Counted from the stretch's first letter, positions 19,871-27,571 are shown. The stretch is DNA of 64,000 nucleotides from Vibrio lentus (GCF_030409755.1 NZ_JAUFQE010000002.1:3472001-3536000); one strand, 5' to 3'. Program-made: numbers and translations. Notes: generated by a model from the sequence alone, not told the origin.

Positions 19871-20581
19871 ATGTCTACCATAATAGAAGCTGTATTAGAG
19901 AGATTATGCTCAGAGTCGAGTAGTAGTGTTGAAACAAAGCTAAGAGCAATCCACAAGATAATTCAAGGCTTCAAACGAAACAACGTAGAGCTTACGGCCC
20001 CAAACCTTACGGATGCATTAATGGCTTTGGGAATCAAAATGAGCAAAAGCTCAATTTACAACAAGAAATCGAGAGGAAAAGATAACCCTTATCGAGTTCT
20101 TGTTGATGCGTGGCAGGATGATATTAATGATGCCAAGGTCTCTAGGGCTTCAAAATCTTCCAAGATAGATATTACCGTCATGAGCAACTCAGACTATGAA
20201 TCTATAACTAGTGATTTGGTCAAATTCAAGATACAGAACATGTATAACGAACTTAAGTCTGCAAGACACCAAGTTAACCTTCTGAAAGAGATTCAAGGTC
20301 TGCCTATCATTCAAGAGGGCGGCGATGACAAATTACTGTTTCACAATAGTGAACAGTCGATATCTTCCACAAAGCCTCCTGAAGTTATTGATGTTCCAAA
20401 GGATTCTGACATACACATTGAGGTGATTGAAGACTTCTTGGAAAACAGCACCAAGGTGATGTTTGATGAAGACGGATGCTTGGTAGCATCTAAAGCTATT
20501 AGAAAGAGTGATCTCCTCAGTGATATAGGTCTACAACAAGCGTTATCCATCGCAATCCAAATTATGAAAAATCAATCTTAG
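19871..20581 (+). CDS. gmtX: Recombination accessory protein, GmtX type
   Basis: This 236-residue protein closes the recombination trio. Its start overlaps the last 13 bases of gmtZ, so it is translationally coupled. The first 100 residues look like a helical DNA-binding region with small polar and basic residues (AIHKIIQGFKRNN, KMSKSSIYNKKSRGKDNPYR). The middle is helical (KFKIQNMYNELKSARHQVNL) and the end is acidic then helical. No catalytic motif is visible. Position and size match GmtX of Gamma-Mobile-Trio islands and, more distantly, the small third protein of Tn554-like or SE elements. The exact role is inferred. Confidence 0.68.
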   Translation: MSTIIEAVLERLCSESSSSVETKLRAIHKIIQGFKRNNVELTAPNLTDALMALGIKMSKSSIYNKKSRGKDNPYRVLVDAWQDDINDAKVSRASKSSKIDITVMSNSDYESITSDLVKFKIQNMYNELKSARHQVNLLKEIQGLPIIQEGGDDKLLFHNSEQSISSTKPPEVIDVPKDSDIHIEVIEDFLENSTKVMFDEDGCLVASKAIRKSDLLSDIGLQQALSIAIQIMKNQS

Positions 20582-20660
20582 TGTAAGAAAAGGCATACTT
20601 AATTTACACAATTGCAGCACCTCTAGAGTCTCCGTCCCGTGGGTTCATGGGGCGGATACG

Positions 20661-20826
20661 CTTAAAGCAACAGTATCTCCCTAGAAGCGTGTGACGTTTG
20701 TAGCTTAAGGCAACAGTATCTCCCTAGAAGCGTGTGACGTTTGTAGCTTAAAGCAACAGTATCTCCCTAGAAGCGTGTGACGTTTGTAGCTTAAAGCAAC
20801 AATATCTCCCTAGAAGCGTGTGACAT
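20661..20826 (+). repeat. Four tandem copies of a 43-bp repeat
   Basis: The unit begins CTTAAAGCAACAGTATCTCC, continues CTAGAAGCGTGTGACGTTTG and ends TAG. It starts at 20661, 20704, 20747 and 20790, with an exact period of 43. The copies are nearly identical; differences are one A to G in copy 2, one G to A in copy 4 and a broken last end. It sits 79 bases after gmtX, between the recombination module and the cargo. There are no spacers, so this is not a CRISPR array. It could be iterated protein-binding sites. Confidence 0.85.
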
Positions 20827-21230
20827 ATCAACTCAAAATCCTTGTAGAAGTTGAGGTGATGAAGGCACCACTGTATTTGTCTTGTGGACTAATGGAACAC
20901 GTATGGTAAAGCCCTACAGGCGCTGGTACATAGAGTCGAATATAGTAACTGGCTTGTAGTAACCAATATTTAGGTTGCCATATCATATATTCATCAATGC
21001 TGAATGGCTGGGTATATAGATGATGTTTATTTGTAATAAACAATCTCTTTGGACTACATACAGGCTGTTGCTAGGTGTTGTTGTAAGGATACCATTTGAC
21101 GTGATCTTTACACTAAGAAGGTCTAAGATAAGTGGGGCCTAGCTATGTTGAATGGATGGTATGCGTTTTGTTTAATGGTTGTTCAAGGGAATGTCTTCAG
21201 TTTTAAGACATGTAGAGTGATGTGATTAAG
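20827..21230. other. Gene-free stretch inside the island
   Basis: Apart from the end of the repeat array I see nothing I can name here. An open frame of 71 codons on the minus strand (20828-21043) has no ribosome site or recognisable motif and is not supported. Confidence 0.5.
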
Positions 21231-21401
21231 ATGAAGAGATTAAATATGGGACAAGAGTTTACATATGAACAGATGCAGACGCTGCTGCATTTAGTAAAAA
21301 CGGAAATGAATAGTATTTGCGGTGACCTCGGCTATGCAGAGTTATCAAAAATACGAACTATCTTAGAGCAGAAGCTAGATGACTTTCCACCTCCTGATTA
21401 G
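21231..21401 (+). CDS. Small hypothetical protein (56 aa)
   Basis: This frame from ATG to TAG encodes 56 residues predicted to be mainly one helical hairpin (YEQMQTLLHLVKTEMNSICG, YAELSKIRTILEQKLDD) with a short proline-rich end. Small helical proteins of this kind are common in Vibrio islands. A weak AAG/GATTAAG site precedes the start; a second ATG six codons later, with ATGGGACAAG, is a possible alternative. I do not recognise a family. It lies alone between the tandem repeats and the antitoxin gene. Confidence 0.45.
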   Translation: MKRLNMGQEFTYEQMQTLLHLVKTEMNSICGDLGYAELSKIRTILEQKLDDFPPPD

Positions 21402-21447
21402 ATTACGGTAAACAGTAAAGACTGGGACTATTGAACGTATCCGCCTA

Positions 21448-21466
21448 TGTATGAGTCAGTATACTT
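21448..21466 (+). repeat. 19-bp direct repeat, left copy
   Basis: TGTATGAGTCAGTATACTT matches TGTATGAGTCAGTACACTT at 27960-27978 with one difference. The two copies bracket nearly all of the variable cargo. Confidence 0.6.
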
Positions 21467-21849
21467 CACCTCTGATAGTTCATGTTCAGAAAATGCCTTA
21501 TTTTTGATATACCGACAAAACCCTCGCCCACCATAACTTCCATCGGAGTACGTCCATCGAGCTTTGTATTGCGCATATTTACCCAGCCATATTTGATCTC
21601 TGGATTATACGGGTAGAGCATACTGAGATGTTTGTGGATCGCCAATAGGTTGATAACTCGCTCGTGTGAATCCAGTCCCCTAGGGATACCAGTAGCTCCC
21701 ACCTCCATTGCTCGTAACCTGTTGCTGTTCGTTAAACCTATACCGAGCAGCGAACACTGAGTAGTACGTGAGATATTCCAATAGTCAAACAGCCTCATCA
21801 CGGCTCTTGCTAACGTTACAGACGTATTTTTGCTCAGCCTCTTAGACAT
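21466..21849 (-). CDS. Xre/MbcA/ParS-type antitoxin, orphan
   Basis: This 127-residue protein resembles antitoxins of the DUF2384 (MbcA/ParS/Xre toxin-binding) family. An N-terminal helical part is followed by the domain pattern ERVINLLAIHKHLSMLYP, GWVNMRNTKLDGRTPMEVMV and a final G-rich helix. In most systems of this family the partner is a RES-domain toxin encoded next to it. None is present here: the gene downstream is on the other strand and small, and the upstream neighbour is a decayed PIN/NYN-like frame. It may therefore be a survivor of a broken toxin-antitoxin pair or a solitary regulator. Family confidence is moderate. Confidence 0.7.
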   Translation of the reverse strand: MSKRLSKNTSVTLARAVMRLFDYWNISRTTQCSLLGIGLTNSNRLRAMEVGATGIPRGLDSHERVINLLAIHKHLSMLYPYNPEIKYGWVNMRNTKLDGRTPMEVMVGEGFVGISKIRHFLNMNYQR

Positions 21850-21941
21850 ACTGATACCTCTTGAGTTGCAAATGATATAGTTTGTTCACCAGTTAAGCGG
21901 GTCGAACTCATAGTGTGCATTAGTTTATTGCTCATAAGCGC

Positions 21942-22280
21942 TTACGCCACATTGGGGTAGCATTGGCAATTGATGTAGTGTTGGTTCACAAACGCCTGAA
22001 CCGCTCTAGCTAGTGCTTTATCGGCAGTAACCATTATTACATCAGAAATATCCCTGTGCTGAATTTCCTGAGTTAATCTAGCTATCAATCGGAAATCAGA
22101 GGCATTTTCGTAGGTATCAACAGTTTCCACCAACTGGCCTACCATTTACTCTCGGTAACCTGCATGGATTGTTGGCTACGGCGAGTACAATAACATCCGC
22201 CCTAGAAAACAACGTGGCATCTCTAGGCATATTTTGTTGTTATCACAGTCAATTACAACCGCCAAAGTTCGGTCAATCAC
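21942..22280 (-). pseudogene. Decayed PIN/NYN-like nuclease gene
   Basis: Three short stretches look like parts of one PIN/NYN-fold nuclease. TLAVVIDCDNNK (first acidic strand) lies near a GTG at 22280. ADVIVLAVANN follows in a frame shifted by one. The C-terminal part then returns to the first frame (TYENASDFRLIARLTQ and ISDVIMVTADKALARAV, where the conserved acidic residues of the fold sit). In the first frame TAG (22178-22176) and TAA interrupt the gene before ATG 22145. The reading needs one +1 and one compensating shift, so it is a pseudogene if the interpretation is right. It lies 92 bases upstream of the antitoxin and 10 bases after the small ORF at 22291-22443. Confidence 0.45.
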
Positions 22281-22290
22281 CTTTGACGTC

Positions 22291-22443
22291 CTACCTATTC
22301 AGAGTTAGCAGAACACTGAGCTGGTCGTCATCAGGGTCGATGTCACCGTTAACAACACTCCTAGCTATAACCCACATAATCTGGTCACTAGAAACTCCCA
22401 AAGCGTCGGCTTTGGCAGCCAACATCATGTCAAAATCCACCAT
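22291..22443 (-). CDS. Small hypothetical protein (50 aa)
   Basis: This 50-residue frame starts at ATG 22443 behind an AGGA site spaced seven bases; a longer frame beginning at 22491 lacks one. The sequence is helical then acidic (LAAKADALGVSSDQIMWVIA, NGDIDPDDDQLSVLL). It seems to be the first gene of a minus-strand group with the decayed nuclease and the antitoxin. I do not recognise it. Confidence 0.42.
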   Translation of the reverse strand: MVDFDMMLAAKADALGVSSDQIMWVIARSVVNGDIDPDDDQLSVLLTLNR

Positions 22444-22927
22444 GCAAATTCCTATAAATAACTGTGTTTTTATACAGATTGATAGTGGCATTTTGGTGCG
22501 TGTTCAATGATCTCAATTCGTTACAGGCACAACTATCGACTAATAACCCTGACTCCATCAGGCATTGGTGAACTACCGTCATCTTCCTCTCAGATCATGC
22601 AGATATTCAGGTTGCATTGAGGAAAGAGCTAAATAAGAAATGTCCAGAACCTTGCTGAAGGAGACTTAACACGAAATGCCCCAAACCTTCTCAGAACCTG
22701 CGAAAGGAACACCTGACCAGTACACCAATAGACAAAGTTAATCTAATCCGTACTTTGATCTCTTATACAGAACTTTTCCGTAATTCACCCCTACAACTAC
22801 ATGCCGATTCACATAACAGGTTGATACCAGTTGAGTTTCACAATTAATGGCAGCAACATAGACGGAATACAAAGACGGAAAAAGTACGTCAATAAAACGT
22901 TATGCGCTAAGGCAATTCGAGGTAATA
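22444..22927. other. Gene-free stretch with a degenerate tandem repeat
   Basis: These 484 bases hold no gene that I can support. Around 22627-22700 a diverged repeat is visible: AAGAAATGTCCAGAACCTTG and CGAAATGCCCCAAACCTTCT, about 40 bases apart. Multiple short end repeats containing AAATGTCCA are typical of some insertion-sequence termini, so this may be the leftover end of a lost element (weak inference). Confidence 0.3.
22899..22907 (+). repeat. Cassette-like border upstream of the DUF4062 gene
   Basis: GTTATGCGC, 20 bases before the start codon, is the exact reverse complement of GCGCATAAC at 23922-23930, which overlaps the stop codon. Integron gene cassettes in Vibrio are bounded in this way. 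Confidence 0.4.
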
Positions 22928-23929
22928 ATGGATAAGAGATATCAAGTATTTGTAAGCTCTACATATATAGACTTAAAAGATGAGCGACAAAGTGTACTTC
23001 AAACATTAATGGAAATGGATTGTATTCCTGCCGGAATGGAGTTATTTCCCGCTGCTGACGAAGAGCAATGGGAGTTTATCAAAAAAGTCATCGATGACTG
23101 CGACTATTATCTGTTAATAATTGGTGGGCGGTACGGTTCAACGGCCGATGATGGTTTAAGTTACACGGAGAAAGAGTTTGATTATGCTGTAAGCAAAGGA
23201 ATCAAAGTAATTGCTCTGTTACATGAGTCACCAGACTCATTACCTCGTTCAAAAAGCGAAATGTCCGAAGAATCAGCGGAAAAACTAGAACTCTTTCGAG
23301 AGAAAGTAAGTGAAGGAAGGTTAGTTCGCTATTGGAAGGAGTCAGCTCAGCTTCCCGGTGAAGTTGCTCTAAGTCTAAATAAGACAATTAAAATGTTTCC
23401 CGCTGTAGGTTGGGTAAGAGCTGATTCTTCTGCGTCACCAGAATTGCTTGCTGAGATTAACGTATTGCGTAAACGCAATGAAGACTTAGCACTTCAACTT
23501 GAAGAACAAAAGCCACAACAATCCTTGCTGCCTGATGACGAACTTGCTGATTGGGAAAGTGAAATAGAATTAGCTGGCTCTTATCAAATTTACGCTCGTT
23601 CTATGCATGATCGAACACAGAACCATACGTGGTCTAAATCAGTGACATGGAGGCAACTATTCTCAACTCTATCTCCACTTTTAGCTGACAATGCATTTGA
23701 TAGCAGTGTAAATAGTTTTGTTGCTGAGCAATTTAGTGGTGCTGATAGGAACAATGTTCACATATCATCTTTGGAGATTGACAGCCAAATCCTTTATACA
23801 ATTCGAATTCAGTTCCTAGCTCTAGGTCTGATTTCCATTAATAACGATAACCCTCAAGCACAGTGGAGTCTCACTGATTATGGTTTACAAACCATGATTA
23901 AGGAAAGGGTTGTCGGCAAAAGCGCATAA
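22928..23929 (+). CDS. DUF4062 domain protein, candidate anti-phage gene
   Basis: This 333-residue protein begins with the hallmark of DUF4062, [19 protein letters not shown], followed by [20 protein letters not shown] and [12 protein letters not shown]. The domain (about residues 1-120) has a TIR-like fold in its family and is often found in signalling and defence genes. A coiled-coil stretch follows at about 180-200 ([18 protein letters not shown]). The C-terminal 130 residues are helical with a winged-helix-like end ([32 protein letters not shown]) and unrecognised. A GAGGT site precedes the start. It is a single-gene unit inside a mobile island with integron-cassette-like borders. A defence role is inference. 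Confidence 0.72.
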   Translation: MDKRYQVFVSSTYIDLKDERQSVLQTLMEMDCIPAGMELFPAADEEQWEFIKKVIDDCDYYLLIIGGRYGSTADDGLSYTEKEFDYAVSKGIKVIALLHESPDSLPRSKSEMSEESAEKLELFREKVSEGRLVRYWKESAQLPGEVALSLNKTIKMFPAVGWVRADSSASPELLAEINVLRKRNEDLALQLEEQKPQQSLLPDDELADWESEIELAGSYQIYARSMHDRTQNHTWSKSVTWRQLFSTLSPLLADNAFDSSVNSFVAEQFSGADRNNVHISSLEIDSQILYTIRIQFLALGLISINNDNPQAQWSLTDYGLQTMIKERVVGKSA

Positions 23930-23930
23930 C
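23922..23930 (+). repeat. Cassette-like border at the end of the DUF4062 gene
   Basis: GCGCATAAC followed by AAGCGTATAAG resembles the start of Vibrio attC sites (TAACAAGCGTTTAAG-like). No complete attC hairpin can be drawn, and no integron integrase is present. Confidence 0.4.
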
Positions 23931-23938
23931 AAGCGTAT

Positions 23939-24031
23939 AAGGTTTCAAGATACTTATTCTAATCTGTATTGAGCGCGTTAGACCTTAAGCTGTGCGTTAG
24001 ACCTTAAGCTCTAACGCGTTTCTGCCCCAAG
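23939..24031 (+). repeat. Dispersed repeat, left copy
   Basis: AAGGTTTCAAGATACTTATT then CTAAT (23939-23963) recurs at 27817-27841 with one difference, followed in both places by a degenerate stretch ending near TAACGCGTTT. The left copy also holds two direct GCGTTAGACCTTAAGCT units and an inverted TCTAACGC, which can fold as a stem. The two copies bracket the decayed integrase and the racemase operon. Confidence 0.55.
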
Positions 24032-24105
24032 ACGTGTTTAGAACGCATGAAACCATCATGAGATTTATTTAGGCAACAGCCTGTTGGACAAACTCTCAGA
24101 TTCAA

Positions 24106-24560
24106 TTGTGCAAGGGGTTCTTGCCCTATTGCGAAACAACTTGTTTCGTCAAAAAACCTTTTCGGATTGAGGAAATTTTGCGGAGCAGAACCAGATTAGA
24201 AATTGAAAATAATTTGACGCAACTTGCCTTGTTCAACTTAGCCATTGATAGCAAACTTAGAGCGAGTGATTTGCTTTCCCTAAGGGCTTGCGAGGTCTCT
24301 TCGCAAAATAGGATATTTAGCCATGTTAAGAATATTCAGCAAAAAATAGACATTGAAGTCCAATTTGAGAAAAAGACAAGAACTCGACAGAGTCTAATGA
24401 AATGGGTTTTGATGGCTTCCTACATGCCAGCAATTTTCTTTTCAAAGCCAAAGATTAGCTATTCGTACTAAATGAGGGTATGGGCTTCTTGGATTGGACC
24501 CTAACTTGTATGGCACTCACTCATGAGGTGAACAAAGGTAGATAACACAATCCGCTACTT
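24106..24560 (+). pseudogene. Remnant of a small tyrosine recombinase
   Basis: The readable part (121 residues to 24471) matches the N-terminal half of a small integrase family: KPFRIEEILRSRTRLEIENN, then LALFNLAIDSKLRASDLLSL with the first catalytic arginine, and VQFEKKTRTRQSL. After this the frame loses similarity and stops. A continuation is recognisable downstream in another frame as LYGTHS followed by a stop where the HxxR segment should be, and as RYFES further on. It is a decayed gene and cannot be active. The start is uncertain. Confidence 0.6.
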
Positions 24561-24625
24561 TGAAAGTTGTTACCCACTCACCGCTACACTTGATTATTTT
24601 CAATACGTTAAGTGCAAATACTACT

Positions 24626-24664
24626 AATCTGTCCAAGGTTTAGATGACCTTGAACAAATTAGAT
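24626..24664 (-). terminator. Hairpin downstream of the racemase operon
   Basis: CTAATCTGTCCAAGGT and ACCTTGAACAAATTAG pair over 14 of 16 positions, 16 bases beyond the last gene of the minus-strand operon. The T tract is poor, so terminator function is uncertain. Confidence 0.4.
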
Positions 24665-24679
24665 ATACACGAGCTTAAA

Positions 24680-24910
24680 TTAAACGTTGGAACGCACGTT
24701 TTTCTTCTTTGATTTATAGGCTTTCATTGAAATTTTTAAAGCAAGCTGTTTTTGTTTAATTGAAATGAGTTGTCTAGTTACGACCTTATCGTGTAACTCT
24801 GTGATAAAGTTTTTTTCCCAAGGCGTAAGGCGGTCAAACCTCAATAAAATAGTGTCATTGAGTACATTGAACAACTCGTATTGGCTTTTATCCATTCGAC
24901 TGCTAAGCAT
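24680..24910 (-). CDS. Small basic protein of unknown function (76 aa)
   Basis: This 76-residue protein begins at the base next to the lipoprotein stop (TGA then ATG), which marks it as the last gene of the operon. It is helical and ends very basic (LKISMKAYKSKKKNVRS). The stretch RLTPWEKNFITELHDKV followed by LISIKQKQLALKI recalls short modules seen in some replication- or phage-associated proteins, but I cannot name it. No membrane segment or signal peptide is visible. Confidence 0.5.
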   Translation of the reverse strand: MLSSRMDKSQYELFNVLNDTILLRFDRLTPWEKNFITELHDKVVTRQLISIKQKQLALKISMKAYKSKKKNVRSNV

Positions 24911-25276
24911 TCAATTAGAGCACTTAGCTAGAGAAATGACGTTAAGGCTTTCTACTTTCTCATTTTTTCCTAAGGTAATGATTCGATAAGAGATCCCACT
25001 CTCTAATAGTGGTCTTATTTCGATGTTGTCACAAAAACTAACGGCGACTTTTTCTACTAAGCGGTCCATATTCAAAGTTTTATTTTTTACGAAAACAAGA
25101 GTGACACTATCGCCCTCTGACTGTGCATTTACGAGTGTGATTGAGCCTAACTCTTGTGGAAGTTGGCTTGAAATAACTGTCGCTCTATAATCGGCAAGTC
25201 CATTAGATTTTATTGGGCTTATCTGACAACCGTTAAGCATGACACTGACGAAGAGAATTACAGTTGTTCGTAGCAT
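24911..25276 (-). CDS. Predicted lipoprotein of unknown function
   Basis: This 121-residue protein starts at ATG 25276 behind GAAGGAG. It begins with a lipoprotein signal, LRTTVILFVSVMLNGCQ, where cysteine follows an LNG lipobox, so it should be lipid-anchored and exposed to the periplasm. The mature part has the pattern of a small mixed fold (YRATVISSQLPQELGSITLV, SGISYRIITLGKNEKVESLN) with cysteines near the end. A longer frame upstream is only overlap with the racemase gene, whose last 44 bases it shares. I do not recognise a family. Confidence 0.65.
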   Translation of the reverse strand: MLRTTVILFVSVMLNGCQISPIKSNGLADYRATVISSQLPQELGSITLVNAQSEGDSVTLVFVKNKTLNMDRLVEKVAVSFCDNIEIRPLLESGISYRIITLGKNEKVESLNVISLAKCSN

Positions 25277-26369
25277 TATGCGCTCCTTCTTCCTTTCTTC
25301 TCCCTTTAGGTGCCTTAAAATATTTATGGATATAACGTGAAGATATAGAAGATAAGAGCGCACTGTAATCTAAACTGAATGTGACTTTTTCCCCTACAAA
25401 TAGTGGTTTCTGTGAGGATTCAAGGACAAGATGATCACTGGTTGAAGACATGATCTTAATCCCATTCGGAGCCTTAAGCCCGCTGACACAAACATCTTGG
25501 CGGCCTAATGCTAGAATAGCTTGTGAGACCTCCCCTCTATCTTGAAGGTTTTCTTTTTCACCAAAAGCATTTAACCCCCGACTCCCCCAAGGCAAAGTCG
25601 GTTTAGTCTTGGATTCAATCACTTCAGCGGTCAAAGAAACCGCATCCGTATGTAAGCCTTTGATATTTTCGTGCTCTAAAGGCTCACAGCCTAAAAAAAT
25701 TGCTTCTCCTATACGAAGGTTATTGACTCGAGTTAAGCCTGTTCTCTGAAGAGCCCAGTTAACTGAAGCAGAATTACCCCCTGAAATAATTTCTAGACTG
25801 ACCCCAAATGTAGCTTCAATTCCATCGGCAAGCTCAGAAAGAATACTCATATTTTGATCATCTGGAGCGACACCATACCGACAGGCTAAATTCGTACCAA
25901 TTCCTTTTATCGTGATGTTTGGTAAAGAAATAATCTCTCGGATAAAATCAATCACGCGATTTGGCATCACACCTTCTCTGAGATCGCCAAGCTCAACCAT
26001 AATAATGATACCGTGACAGCAATTTTGTTGTTCCGCTGCATGTGAAAGCCTCTGAATCACTTCAACTTCAGAGTTTAAACTCATATCACTGTATTTTATT
26101 ACGCTCGCCACTTGACTGAGCATGGGTGTACGTATCAGCATTTTAGGGATAGCAATGCCAGATTCAGTCATCTTTTGAAGATTTTCGATTCTTGAATCGG
26201 CTAACATTGTTGCGCCAGCATCAATAAGAACTTGTGCGATGATAGGGTGGCCGAGGAAGGCTTTTGTTACAGGCGTAACGGATATATTTTTCAGTGAGAG
26301 CTGAGAAATCAGGAACTGAGCGTTATGATGAACTTTCCCACAATCGATGTCTAACCTAGGGTAGTTCAC
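25233..26369 (-). CDS. PLP-dependent amino-acid racemase, ornithine racemase (Orr/YhfX) type
   Basis: This 378-residue fold-type III PLP enzyme is related to alanine racemase. The PLP lysine lies in VTKAFLGHP near residue 35, followed by ADSRIENLQKM, SLNSEVEVI, MVELGDLREG, GIGTNLACRYG, ISGGNSASV, NNLRIGEAIFLG and LALGRQDV, all hallmarks of the alanine/ornithine racemase branch rather than of Alr or DadX. It should interconvert L and D forms of an amino acid, possibly ornithine; the substrate is not readable. It overlaps the DUF1611 gene by four bases (ATGA) and the lipoprotein gene by 44, a tightly coupled operon. Confidence 0.85.
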   Translation of the reverse strand: MNYPRLDIDCGKVHHNAQFLISQLSLKNISVTPVTKAFLGHPIIAQVLIDAGATMLADSRIENLQKMTESGIAIPKMLIRTPMLSQVASVIKYSDMSLNSEVEVIQRLSHAAEQQNCCHGIIIMVELGDLREGVMPNRVIDFIREIISLPNITIKGIGTNLACRYGVAPDDQNMSILSELADGIEATFGVSLEIISGGNSASVNWALQRTGLTRVNNLRIGEAIFLGCEPLEHENIKGLHTDAVSLTAEVIESKTKPTLPWGSRGLNAFGEKENLQDRGEVSQAILALGRQDVCVSGLKAPNGIKIMSSTSDHLVLESSQKPLFVGEKVTFSLDYSALLSSISSRYIHKYFKAPKGRRKEEGAHNATNNCNSLRQCHA

Positions 26370-27571
26370 CCTTTTTCGGCCAGTTTACTTGCTATTATAG
26401 GAAAGGCTGACGTTACGATGTGCAGTAGATGTTCAACAGGCTGTGACAAGACATCAGTAACCGGTAAACCAAATTCGGTAGTGTAAGTGTCTATCGCACA
26501 ACGTGTTTCATCCAACGACATATCTTCATGATTCAGTGTTAGTCCAATAACATTGGTATTAGAAAACGTTTCGATAAGATTGATTTCTGAGGCAATCGAA
26601 GGCATTGGGCAATCAGGAAAATCACTACGATATAAACGTTTAGGGGCATGTTGCAGTATCACACCCGTTGGACAACTGCCACGTAAGATAAAAGCGCTGG
26701 TTGAAAACGCAGGGTGACTCAAGGCTCCTTGCCCTTCAATAATAATCAGATCCGGATTTTCTTTTTCATAGGCCTGTACAATGACAGATTCCAACTCACC
26801 GGCACAAAATTGTGAAGGAACAGCATCGAGTGCAACGCAGTATTGTGCGCCCTGCATAATGCCTGTTTGACCAGTGGCAATCAGAACGACGTTAAGGCCT
26901 TTTTTAGTCAGTTCATTCGCCAATATTGTTGCTGTTGTTCGTTTTCCTAGCGCGCAATCCGTCCCCATTACAGCAATTCTCGGGCATTTAACGTTGTGTA
27001 TTTTCCCGCTAAACGTTTTCAGTTCGCCTTTATTTTTGGGTTTGCGAGTATCGAATATTCGAACGTTATTCTTTAAGCTGGCTTCTAAAAATAGAGGATC
27101 ATCGGTTAGGAATTCATGTAAGCCATTTACGATGTTCATTCCTAGTGACATGGCATTTAAAATGATGCTTTTATCTAAGTCAGATAAAAAGCCACTTGAT
27201 GGCGCAATGCCAAAAATGAAGTAATCAGGAATGCTTTCTGCGTGAATGATAGCTTCTTCAGCATTAGCAAGGATCGGTATTCCATTGGCTTTGTTATCAA
27301 GAACTTCACCAGCATCTAAGCCAGCAGACTCACTATCAATAACCGATAGAATACGATAGCTTAACGAATGTCTCACTAACCCATTAGCGGTTTTACCATC
27401 AATTTTACCGAAATTACCTTCGCAATATATAATCGCAGAAGGGATGACAGATTTTACTTTTTGAGCAAGTGGTAACCAAGGTGCGAAATGGGGTACGTCG
27501 TTGTTGATTTCTACATTTTCAATTCTAGTGAGTTTGAAGATGTTTCTTAACTTTTGAGTTGAAATGGACAT
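26366..27571 (-). CDS. DUF1611 family P-loop protein (DgcN-like)
   Basis: This 401-residue protein of the DUF1611 family has an N-terminal Rossmann-like domain (about 30-180, with YFIFGIAPSSGFL) and a C-terminal P-loop domain whose nucleotide motif is GTDCALGKRTTA near residue 205, followed by IEGQGALSHP. A DUF1611 protein named DgcN acts in D-glutamate catabolism with an N-acyl-amino-acid epimerase partner (established for some marine bacteria). Here the partner is a PLP racemase, so an acylation or ligation step on a D-amino acid is plausible but unproved. It is the first gene of the four-gene operon. A stem AAGCCT/AGGCTT lies directly before its start and no good ribosome site is visible. 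Confidence 0.78.
   Translation of the reverse strand: MSISTQKLRNIFKLTRIENVEINNDVPHFAPWLPLAQKVKSVIPSAIIYCEGNFGKIDGKTANGLVRHSLSYRILSVIDSESAGLDAGEVLDNKANGIPILANAEEAIIHAESIPDYFIFGIAPSSGFLSDLDKSIILNAMSLGMNIVNGLHEFLTDDPLFLEASLKNNVRIFDTRKPKNKGELKTFSGKIHNVKCPRIAVMGTDCALGKRTTATILANELTKKGLNVVLIATGQTGIMQGAQYCVALDAVPSQFCAGELESVIVQAYEKENPDLIIIEGQGALSHPAFSTSAFILRGSCPTGVILQHAPKRLYRSDFPDCPMPSIASEINLIETFSNTNVIGLTLNHEDMSLDETRCAIDTYTTEFGLPVTDVLSQPVEHLLHIVTSAFPIIASKLAEKG

Larger units (their letters stand above)
15707..19883 (+). pseudogene. gmtZ: Tyrosine recombinase/integrase, GmtZ type, interrupted by an IS3-family element
   Basis: The gene is cut in two by the insertion sequence at 17601-18843. Removing the IS and one copy of the ATC duplication rejoins the frame exactly (1,894 coding bases on the left, the rest from 18847) into a 976-residue protein through SYISDLTIHCTRVTG. 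The left part carries the first catalytic arginine (TIPIRGIQAQCL, about residue 410). The right part carries HxxR (IHCTRVTG), the later histidine (AGHANI) and a candidate tyrosine (TTYHY), then a Cys/His cluster (GICPNAATLC, GKCANCK) and a charged helical tail. The split separates catalytic residues, so neither fragment can recombine DNA. Its end overlaps the gmtX start by 13 bases. Confidence 0.78.

Noticed and set aside
20661..20826. CRISPR array
   Set aside because: The repeat is 43 bp in direct tandem without unique spacers, and no cas genes are present.
20828..21043. 71-codon minus-strand frame after the tandem repeats
   Set aside because: No ribosome site, no family resemblance, and it overlaps the end of the repeat array.
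22899..23930. Chromosomal superintegron segment
   Set aside because: Only one cassette-like unit, no integron integrase and no complete attC hairpin.
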